Shown: piece by piece, positions 52,792-60,132 of the stretch
Position numbering within the stretch: the first letter of the stretch is position 1
How the letters are laid out: every line of letters starts with the position of its first letter
Assembly (NCBI RefSeq): GCF_016613535.2
Contig: NZ_CP071518.1
Span: 2,666,001 to 2,730,000 of the forward strand
Source: Lysobacter solisilvae
Lineage (GTDB): Bacteria > Pseudomonadota > Gammaproteobacteria > Xanthomonadales > Xanthomonadaceae
Direction of reading: 5' to 3'
DNA: 64,000 nucleotides
Translations under genes and position numbers: made by a program
Notes under the pieces: model-generated
Database searches by the model: none
What the model saw: the letters and a program-made list of their open reading frames with translations, nothing else
What the model was told of the DNA's origin: nothing

Positions 52792-53850
52792 ATGCGAATG
52801 GTTCCTCTCATGACACACGAAGAATGCGGTGAGAATGAGTCCTTCATTTCACCCCTTGACGTTTTTCCAGAAGCAGCGAGCTTGGTTGAGCCCCATGTTC
52901 GACAGGCGCTGGCGCATTTCCCGCCGCAAATGCTGAGGGTTGTCGGCTATCACCGCGGTTGGCATGATCCGGAGGGCAAGGTAACGGGCCCGATGGGGCT
53001 CAGTCCGCACTGGTTTGCTTGCACCTCAATTCTCGCAGGACGAGCAGTCGGCGCCTCGGACGCAGACGTTATACCGGCCGCTGTTGCGATGGAATTGGTC
53101 CACGACGCTGCAGTGATCCTCGATGACGTAACTGACAACGACGAGACTCGCTACGGATGTCCCGCGGTATGGAGCGTCTTCGGAGTTGATCAGGCCATCA
53201 CAGCTGCGGCGGGTCTGCTATCACTGGCATGGGAAGTGTTGCTGTCTGTTGATCCGAGAAAGGCGCTGCCCGCGGCCCGCCTGCTCGAGCGCGCACTGTC
53301 GACAGCGGCGAATGGACAGGGCTGGGATATCGTTCTCCGAGGCCGCAGCGACACATCCTGGCAGCGATGCTTGATGATGAGTCAGGAGAAGACGGGGGGG
53401 CTAGTGGCTGGTGCCGCGAGCTTGGGTGGATTGCTCGGCGGCGGTGTCCCCACAGACGTTGCCGCACTGCATGCCTACGGCTGGTGGTGCGGACTCGCCG
53501 GGCAGATCGTCAACGATGTTGCCGACCTTGGGGCCACGAACATCATAGGCCGTGACAGAGCGGATCTGCGCTCCCGGAGAATGAGCGCGCCGCTCGCCGC
53601 TGCCTTGGAGAGCGGCGGACCGCGAGCAGTCAGATTGGCTGAGCTGGTCGATTGCGGGCGAATGTTGACGGTTGACGAGGCATTCGAAGCAGCCGACATC
53701 ATCGAAGAGGTTGGTGGGCGTGCGCAGGCGGTTGAAGCCCGAGACCACGCAGTGCGGATGGCTCTTGAAAGTCTGCAGTTGCTTCCCGAGTCGCGACATC
53801 GCAGACAGCTGGCACAAATGGCTGACCAGATAACGCGCTGCAGGCCGTAG
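52792..53850 (+). CDS. Divergent polyprenyl-synthetase-like prenyltransferase
   Basis: This is 352 residues from ATG 52792, with later ATG starts possible. The first aspartate-rich motif DDVTDND at 111-117 is intact, the second is NDVADL (241-246, Asn for the first Asp), and QEKTGGL keeps the conserved Lys-Thr. The usual G-K-x-x-R-P that grips the isopentenyl diphosphate is absent (VTGPMGLSPHW instead) and the RRG after the first motif is RYG. The N-terminal RVVGYHRGWHDPEGK resembles polyprenyl transferases that occur with family 2 encapsulins. Lost binding residues suggest it does not extend chains but attaches or uses a prenyl group, perhaps on the cyclic dipeptide. Inference. Confidence 0.82.
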   Translation: MRMVPLMTHEECGENESFISPLDVFPEAASLVEPHVRQALAHFPPQMLRVVGYHRGWHDPEGKVTGPMGLSPHWFACTSILAGRAVGASDADVIPAAVAMELVHDAAVILDDVTDNDETRYGCPAVWSVFGVDQAITAAAGLLSLAWEVLLSVDPRKALPAARLLERALSTAANGQGWDIVLRGRSDTSWQRCLMMSQEKTGGLVAGAASLGGLLGGGVPTDVAALHAYGWWCGLAGQIVNDVADLGATNIIGRDRADLRSRRMSAPLAAALESGGPRAVRLAELVDCGRMLTVDEAFEAADIIEEVGGRAQAVEARDHAVRMALESLQLLPESRHRRQLAQMADQITRCRP

Positions 53851-54018
53851 ATGCCCTAGGCCGAGCCTGGATGGGCAGCATGCAGCGATGCTTGGTGTGG
53901 TCGCGTCTATCTTCAACTGGCGGTCTATCCCTCGGTTCATCGTACTAGACCTCTCAATCAGCGGCGGTCTGCGCGCGATCATCGGCGTTGGCGCGTATCC
54001 CCTCATGAAATGAACACT

Positions 54019-54208
54019 ATGCAGATCGTTAGGAGTCGTATTCTTCTCTGGAGCCTGCTTCTGGCCGCCGAGAGTGCCGCGCAAGCCCACGGCGAATCGC
54101 CAGTTGGCGGATGCGGAACTGGAAGAGCAATGCCTAGCAAGTGTCTTGAGTTTGGCAGCTGTCGCTCGTTTGGCACCTGCCAAAGCGCTTCTAGAGCCAA
54201 CCACGCTG
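54019..54208 (+). pseudogene. Internally deleted copy of the small exported protein gene
   Basis: From ATG 54019 the signal peptide MQIVRSRILLWSLLLAAESA matches the 45281-45565 gene; then about 170 bases are missing and the sequence resumes, in another frame, at CAGTTGGCGGATGCGGAACT, equal to the C-terminal RQLADTALEE coding segment of that gene. Homology continues about 75 bases past the tail (GGCAGCTGTCG, AGCGCTTCTAG). The stop codon of the old gene is changed to CAA. It is thus a decayed relic directly in front of the flavin-enzyme gene. Confidence 0.75.
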
Positions 54209-54256
54209 TCTCGCATGATCGCAACATCCATCTCGACGCCGCCTGAGGATCTGCCC

Positions 54257-55720
54257 GTGAATGCCACCCTTCCTGTCGTTGTCATTGGCGCCGGTCCCGT
54301 GGGCCTGGCCGCGGCCGCCCACTTGCTGGAGCGCGGTCTCAATCCGCTGGTTCTTGAAGCCGGGACTTCCGTCGGCGCCGGCATTTCGCGTTGGGCGCAT
54401 GTGCGAATGTTCTCGCCTTGGGAGTTCACCGTGGACCGTGCTGCCAGCGCGCTGCTGTCCAAGCACGGCTGGAATGCCCCGGAGCTGTCGCAGTTCCCCA
54501 CCGGCGGTGAGGTTATCGAGCGGTACCTGAAGCCGCTCGCCGGAATCCCGGAAATTCAGCCGCACCTGCGGATGGGTGCTCGGGTCATCGTCGTGACCAA
54601 GCAGCGACGCGACCGAATGAAGGATGCCCAGCGCAACGACGTGCCGTTTCTGGTTCGCTACGAAGATGCCCAGGGCGAGCATGAGGTGTTGGCACAGGCT
54701 GTGATTGATGCCTCGGGCACGATCGAAACGCCCAATCCCATGGGGGCTTCTGGTGTCCACGCCATCGGCGAGCGTTCGCTGCGAGACCGGATCTTCTATG
54801 GCATGCCCGATGTCCTGGGAGCGCAGCGCTCGCGGTACGCCGGCAAGCGTGTCCTGGTTGTGGGCAGCGGCCACTCGGCCTTCAATGTCCTCAGCGACCT
54901 GGCACGCCTTGCCCGCCAAGTACCTGGCATGCGGATCGAATGGGCCATTCGCCGTCCCTCCCTGCGCCGCGTCCTCGGTGGCGGTGAGCACGATCAGCTC
55001 AAGGAGCGCGGCCAGCTGGGCCTCACGATTGCCAAGCTCGTGGAGGACGGCGTGCTCAACGTGACCACGAGTTTCCACCTGGATCGCCTGGACACCACTG
55101 CGGAAGGCATCGTGGCGTACGCCGAGGGCGAGTCGATCGCCCCGGTGGATGAAATCGTCGCCTCTACAGGATTCCGGCCAGATCTGGGCGTTCTCTCCGA
55201 GCTCCGGCTTTCGCTCGACCACGGCACCCAGGCCCCGCTGGCGCTGGCGCCGCTCATCGACCCCAACCAGCACAGCTGCGGCAGCGTTCGGCCGCACGGT
55301 GCGGAGGAGCTGAAACATCCGGACGCCGGGGTCTACATCGTCGGCATGAAGAGCTATGGCCGCGCCCCGACGTTCCTGCTCCTCACCGGCTACGAGCAGG
55401 TGCGCTCGGTTGTGGCCGCGGTAGCCGGCGATTGGGAGGCCGCCCGCCGAGTCGAGCTCGTGCTCCCTGAGACCGGGGTATGCATCACCCAGTTCGCGGA
55501 AGAGGACGCGGCCGAGAGCGCGGCCTCGTGTTGCGGCACTGCACCCGCAGAAGTCGCGGAGCTGGCCACCACGCCTGCGGGATGCGGCGGCGGTCCAGCG
55601 CAAGTCGAAGTCACCCCGTGCTGTGTAAAGGACGAGATAGCCAAGACGGAGGAGAAGGCTGGGGGCGGCTGCGGTCCTGCAGCGCCGGTGAAAGCAGTTG
55701 CCACAGGCTGCTGCGGTTAG
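54257..55720 (+). CDS. FAD/NAD(P)-dependent oxidoreductase with cysteine-rich tail
   Basis: This is 487 residues from a GTG at 54257 with TGAGGAT before it; an in-frame ATG 42 bases upstream is an alternative. The FAD fold begins VVVIGAGPVGLAAAAHLLER, with a second nucleotide motif RVLVVGSGHSAFNVLSDLA near residue 200 and a C-terminal TGFRPDLGVLSELRLSL, as in flavin monooxygenase/thioredoxin-reductase-like enzymes. The last 70 residues carry paired cysteines (SCCGTAPAEV, TPCCVKDEI, GGGCGPAAP, TGCCG). Such tails occur in flavoproteins encoded with metalloid resistance genes. Role: oxidation of a metalloid or of the pathway product. Not decided. Confidence 0.78.
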   Translation: MNATLPVVVIGAGPVGLAAAAHLLERGLNPLVLEAGTSVGAGISRWAHVRMFSPWEFTVDRAASALLSKHGWNAPELSQFPTGGEVIERYLKPLAGIPEIQPHLRMGARVIVVTKQRRDRMKDAQRNDVPFLVRYEDAQGEHEVLAQAVIDASGTIETPNPMGASGVHAIGERSLRDRIFYGMPDVLGAQRSRYAGKRVLVVGSGHSAFNVLSDLARLARQVPGMRIEWAIRRPSLRRVLGGGEHDQLKERGQLGLTIAKLVEDGVLNVTTSFHLDRLDTTAEGIVAYAEGESIAPVDEIVASTGFRPDLGVLSELRLSLDHGTQAPLALAPLIDPNQHSCGSVRPHGAEELKHPDAGVYIVGMKSYGRAPTFLLLTGYEQVRSVVAAVAGDWEAARRVELVLPETGVCITQFAEEDAAESAASCCGTAPAEVAELATTPAGCGGGPAQVEVTPCCVKDEIAKTEEKAGGGCGPAAPVKAVATGCCG

Positions 55721-55724
55721 AACC

Positions 55725-56918
55725 ATGGTGCAGGATCAGCGCCGGGCGGTGTGGGTGCTGGGCGCCTGCCAGTGTGTCTTCTGGGGGGTGCTCTACTACA
55801 GCTTCTCAGTGCTGCTGGTTCCCATGGAATCAGGCCTTGGCCTTTCGCGCGCCGCGGTTGCCGGCTCGTTCTCCCTCGGGCTATGTGCAATGGCAGTTGC
55901 TGCCCCCGCTATTGGGCGCGCGCTCGATGCAGGCCATGCCGCGCGGGTCACCCGGCTTGGTGCCGGCTTGGCCCTGGCTGGCCTTTCAGTCGTGGCCCTC
56001 GCGCACTCCGCCCCGGTGCTTTACCTGGGGTGGGCGTGTATAGGCACGGCCATGGCGATGCTCCTATACGAGTCAGCCTTTGCGCTCGTTAGCAAGGCCA
56101 TCGCAGCCGATAGTGACCGCCTGCGCGCTCTCGCAGCCGTAACGGTCATGGGCGGGCTGGCCAGCACCATCTTTCTGCCGGTGCTTTCGCTGGTGGTTGA
56201 TCACTGGGGATGGCGCGCCGCAGTGTGGGGCAACGCCGCAGCGGTAGCGGCTGCAGCCGCCGTCATGGAGCGGCACGTACTGCCGAACTTCCCAGCCGAG
56301 AACAGCGTCGTTCGAAGGAGCGCAATCGTTGCCGGGCCATGGCCACCGTACCTGGCCCGGCTGGTCGCGGTGTTCTCGTCCGGCACGATGGCCAGCATGG
56401 CGCTGACCACACTGCTGATCCCACTGATGATCGAACGGGGCGCCCCATCCGGCATTGCCGCGCTTGTCCTCGCCGCACTTGGCTTGGCCCAGCTGCCGGG
56501 CCGCATTTGGCTCCTCCGGCGTGGCAATACCCCGGACAGCCGCTTGTTGAATGGCATCCCCCTCTGCCTGCAGGCCGTTGGCCTCTTCGTTGTTGTGGTC
56601 TTTCAGGCGCCTGCTTCGGCGGCCGCTGGTGTAATCGCTTTCGGGTGCGGCGCCGGGCTCCACACGCTTGCCCGGCCGTGGATGATCCAAGCTCTTTACG
56701 GTCCGGCCAGCGCCGGACGTTGGAACGGTGAAGTCGCTCGGATCCAGGGTTTCGCCCGGGCCGCAGGTCCGGTGCTCGCCGCGGCGGCTTCCCAGTGGGT
56801 AGGGTCCGCCGCCGTCCTAGGCGCTGCAGGTGGGCTACTAGGGCTCGCGCTAGCCGTGGCGGGCACCATCCCACCACCCAAGATATCGTCGCAGCTACCG
56901 CGTCACGGAGCGTCCTAG
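55725..56918 (+). CDS. Major facilitator superfamily transporter
   Basis: This is 397 residues from ATG 55725, 4 bases after the oxidoreductase stop, so co-transcribed. About twelve helices can be traced, beginning VWVLGACQCVFWGVLYYSFS and SRAAVAGSFSLGLCAMAVAA. It contains the MFS-like GRALDAGHAARVTRLGAGLA between helices two and three. It resembles the MFS exporters found next to such flavoproteins in arsenic resistance sets. It would export the metalloid or the prenylated dipeptide. No extra domain. The gene end overlaps the convergent haem-lipoprotein gene by 24 bases. Confidence 0.85.
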   Translation: MVQDQRRAVWVLGACQCVFWGVLYYSFSVLLVPMESGLGLSRAAVAGSFSLGLCAMAVAAPAIGRALDAGHAARVTRLGAGLALAGLSVVALAHSAPVLYLGWACIGTAMAMLLYESAFALVSKAIAADSDRLRALAAVTVMGGLASTIFLPVLSLVVDHWGWRAAVWGNAAAVAAAAAVMERHVLPNFPAENSVVRRSAIVAGPWPPYLARLVAVFSSGTMASMALTTLLIPLMIERGAPSGIAALVLAALGLAQLPGRIWLLRRGNTPDSRLLNGIPLCLQAVGLFVVVVFQAPASAAAGVIAFGCGAGLHTLARPWMIQALYGPASAGRWNGEVARIQGFARAAGPVLAAAASQWVGSAAVLGAAGGLLGLALAVAGTIPPPKISSQLPRHGAS

Positions 56919-59525
56919 GAACGGACGTCGATGGGCACGCAACCAGGGAGAAAGCAACGGGCCCGGCGAGCCCCGCACCCGTGAATTGGCGCCAATTGGC
57001 GCCACCTTGGGGATGGATTCCAAGCCCCAGTTGCAATCAGGCAGATATCGAACCGATTGTGTCTCGGTTTTCGGCAAGCCGTCACAACACCCATTGCCGC
57101 CCTGGCAGGTCTGAATGCGGGTGCGCCGACCATCTTCCCAAGGGCCAAAGGGCACCCCGGCATAGCTCCAGATCCCGGTTCCGCCGGCCTCTGGGCACTG
57201 GCTGCGCATACGTTGTCTCCATTCCGCAATCAGGTTCCGAAGCGCCTCAGGCGGGTTCGTTGGAGGAGAATTGCCAGCTTGATCCTTGGTGTTGCTCCCG
57301 TGGCAGCTAGTGCAGACCCGGGTTTCTCCGCGATTGAAGCTTACCCAGTTCCGTTCGCGCACCACTGCTCTGTCCCAACCTGTTCTGCTGCTGTTGACGA
57401 GCTGCCAGGTCAATGCGCGTCCGGCGGGCACGAATGCAGCCATGGAGCCATCAGGCGCGATGGGCGTTTCGCCCAACGAGTTCAAACGGTTCCCCATGGC
57501 CAGAACTGCTGTCGGATCATGCAGAGTCCTCGGCAATACGCGCCTGCCGGGCTTCACTGGCGCGCCATTCTGCGGCAGGCCACCAGAGCCATAGCCGCGG
57601 ACCTGATCGGCCTGAAAGAACTGCACATGCGAGACGTCATAGATCTTGGCACCCGGTGCGCCAATCGTCTGCAAACCCGATCCCGACACTCGTAGATTGT
57701 AGGGCTGCTGCTTGTCGCTACGATCACGCGAAGTCACATTACGCGAGACGACAAGTGCTAAGTCATTCTGCGCTAACCAGTTTCGTAGGAGCTCCTGCTC
57801 GACATTCACAGATTCGAGCACAGATCGTTCCGGCAGTGGCAAAGATGGCGCCCTTGTCTTCGTCGGCACTTGCCTCGGGCGCACTTCCACCGGATCCAAT
57901 TCCCAGAGCGCACCGCTCCAGGTCACTCGCACGTCGGGACTCCAGTATGAGACGGTGCGCATGAGTCCACTTGTCAGAAGCGGCCCCAAGGCCGGCGTTG
58001 TCCCCGAAAAATCGACGTAGCGCAGTCGGTATGAGAAGTTGTAGACAGGGTTGGCCGTCGTGCCGCTGTTCTTTTGCTCGGCATAGGTGCCCGTGTGGAC
58101 AACAAGCAACTGTCCATTCGCAAGCGGCAGCGGATTGCGAAAGTGTCCGGCAGGGTTGTTGTCGAGGACAAGTTCCACCTTCATGGAGTCAGCATTCAGA
58201 GGCGGCGTGGCGTCGACATACACCAGGTCCCCGCCTGTTGCGGTGGCGAACTCGGCCGAGCTCACGCCCCAGAACCGGCCCGGCCGGGCGGGATCTTCAC
58301 GCAAATGGAACATCCCGCCGCTCCCAAACAGCAAATAGGTGGCTCCAGAAAATTGGCCATATTTGATCTGCTCCTGCGCAGGATCACTCCGGTACGAGCC
58401 CATGGCGTAGGAGCCGCCAAGCTCATGGCGACCCGAGTGGTTCAATGTCTCCTCATCACTGCCGTCCTGATTCATTTCCCAGGGCAAGAAGTGGTTGAAA
58501 TTTAGGCTATTGAAAGGGTAGTCATTCGCCACACTAACGCCGTCATAGCCCTGTCCTGGTAGCAAGGAGTACTCCTGCCGTCGCAACTCGGGATATACCT
58601 CTGCGCGACTGTGAACCGCGGGCGGCTGTACCTGGTCTTCACTGTCGAAATTGAAGCTGTAGTAGGAGGCGTTCTTGAACACATCCTGGTCGGCCTGCTG
58701 ATCGCGCAGAAGATGGTCCCACTTTGTGAAAATGACGCGGCCGGCGGAATCGATGCTGGGATAACTCACACCCGAAGGGGCATGCTCAATGATTCGAAAT
58801 GAACACGCTGCGGGATCCAGTTTCCACAGCCCTGATTCCACAGGCACGGATTCGTACTCATCGAGCTGGGGGTACAAGTGCGCTGCTCCACTGCGTGGAC
58901 GGTCGCTCACAAAAATGACTTGATCGTCCGACGTATAGACCGGAGCGATGTTGTTGAATCCGGCCGGCTGGCATGGGAGACGGGTGATGTGCACGGCCTC
59001 CCCGGGCATATAGCCAGTGACTTCGTATAGCTGCCAGTAAAACTTGTCCGTCCGATACTGCTTGTCTGGGGCTCCGATGAGCATGGAAACAAGAGCCTTC
59101 TGCCCTGACCAGTGAATGACGGGCTGGCGCACAGCAATGGCTGGGCCATCTTGACCGGCAGTTTGAATGCCATAGCCAGCTTCAGCGGTCAGATTGCGCA
59201 ACGACCCATTTGAATACCGAATCCACAGATCGCCGCCACGTGGCGTCCGGAGGGGATCCGTTTGAATGGCGCCGAACGCAGCGGCAACATGCTGGAACTC
59301 GGCTGTCGGAACCTGGGTGACAAACATGATGGGCGAGCCGGTTTCGACCAGATTCGCGTTGTCGCCGTCCGCGCTGACGTGGCCGGGATTGGAGGTAGAA
59401 AATCGACCCTCTGTTCCGTGATCGCCCTGTCCCGCGCCGCGGTTGCAGGCGGCAATGACAAGCACTGAGATAAGCAGGAGGGAAATCCGTCCATTGAATT
59501 TCGGAGATGTAAACGTCCTTGACAT
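56895..59525 (-). CDS. HzsA-like lipoprotein with a c-type haem site
   Basis: This is an 876-residue outer-membrane or periplasmic lipoprotein (lipobox VIAAC, lipidated C27). A beta-propeller-like main part (AYGIQTAG..., YPELRRQEYSLLPGQGYDGV, MNQDGSDEETLNHSGRHELG) matches the family around hydrazine synthase subunit alpha (HZS_alpha-like), which occurs widely in organisms without anammox. A single haem motif CTSCH lies at 57300-57314 near the C-terminus, so one covalent c-haem is likely. The last 110 residues, with a thrombospondin-like CPEAGGTGIWSYAG then a tail running into the MFS gene, look atypical; a missed stop or frameshift in the tail is possible. Confidence 0.75.
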   Translation of the reverse strand: MSRTFTSPKFNGRISLLLISVLVIAACNRGAGQGDHGTEGRFSTSNPGHVSADGDNANLVETGSPIMFVTQVPTAEFQHVAAAFGAIQTDPLRTPRGGDLWIRYSNGSLRNLTAEAGYGIQTAGQDGPAIAVRQPVIHWSGQKALVSMLIGAPDKQYRTDKFYWQLYEVTGYMPGEAVHITRLPCQPAGFNNIAPVYTSDDQVIFVSDRPRSGAAHLYPQLDEYESVPVESGLWKLDPAACSFRIIEHAPSGVSYPSIDSAGRVIFTKWDHLLRDQQADQDVFKNASYYSFNFDSEDQVQPPAVHSRAEVYPELRRQEYSLLPGQGYDGVSVANDYPFNSLNFNHFLPWEMNQDGSDEETLNHSGRHELGGSYAMGSYRSDPAQEQIKYGQFSGATYLLFGSGGMFHLREDPARPGRFWGVSSAEFATATGGDLVYVDATPPLNADSMKVELVLDNNPAGHFRNPLPLANGQLLVVHTGTYAEQKNSGTTANPVYNFSYRLRYVDFSGTTPALGPLLTSGLMRTVSYWSPDVRVTWSGALWELDPVEVRPRQVPTKTRAPSLPLPERSVLESVNVEQELLRNWLAQNDLALVVSRNVTSRDRSDKQQPYNLRVSGSGLQTIGAPGAKIYDVSHVQFFQADQVRGYGSGGLPQNGAPVKPGRRVLPRTLHDPTAVLAMGNRLNSLGETPIAPDGSMAAFVPAGRALTWQLVNSSRTGWDRAVVRERNWVSFNRGETRVCTSCHGSNTKDQAGNSPPTNPPEALRNLIAEWRQRMRSQCPEAGGTGIWSYAGVPFGPWEDGRRTRIQTCQGGNGCCDGLPKTETQSVRYLPDCNWGLESIPKVAPIGANSRVRGSPGPLLSPWLRAHRRPFLGRSVTR

Positions 59526-60132
59526 GTCGCAAGTCCATGATTGCGCGGCTCTACAAAAAATGCGAACGGAAGGCCCCCCCTGTTCGCGGCCAACTGCTTC
59601 GCTGAGCGCCCTACTAAGCTCTGGGATGTATCAGGCCGGCACTCCTAACCAATCGCAAGGCTTCTGGAGATCTTGGTCGGAGCCTTGCGTTATCAGGTAC
59701 GGCCTCTCCCGCCCGCGTCCGCCAGGCAGGTGCGTGTCACGCGTCACAATTCTGGAAAAATGCCAAGCACACGCTTTCCCTGGGCGCTTCAGGTTTCGCT
59801 CGCGCCTGTAGACGGGGCGGACTGCTAGCCGCTGGCGGTCACAGGGATTGATGGCTCGCGACTGATCCGCACGGGCTCTATTCGTGGCGGAGCCGGGGCG
59901 GTAGCCAATCGCGCCACCGTCCCGATATGCGATCGCTATGGCGAGCGGTTGGTCGCCACATCGAAACTGGTGCCATCGCGCCGACAGAGTGAGGGCGGCG
60001 TTGGGTGCGAGCACGGCAACGCTCAGTCGGGTCAGGGGCTATGGCGACCGCTCAGGTGACGTCTCTGTAAACAACAGTGTTGCCAACGAAGGGTGGCGCC
60101 AGGCGGCGCCACCCCAATGCCTGATGAAAGTC
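59526..60132. other. Gene-free stretch between the haem lipoprotein and protease genes
   Basis: 607 bases without a supported gene. Minus-strand frames around 59631-60014 show no family signature. A hairpin at 60091-60114 probably ends the protease transcript. The promoter of the haem-lipoprotein gene should lie just above 59525, but I find no good hexamers. Confidence 0.4.
60091..60114 (-). terminator. Probable terminator of the M36 protease gene
   Basis: A 10-base stem (GGGTGGCGCC and its exact complement) encloses a 4-base AGGC loop; on the minus strand the stem is followed by TTCGTT, a weak T-tract. It lies about 20 bases beyond the stop of the protease gene. Confidence 0.6.

Noticed and set aside
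59631..60014. A 127-codon minus-strand frame in the gap before the protease gene
   Set aside because: No signature, no ribosome-binding site and biased composition.
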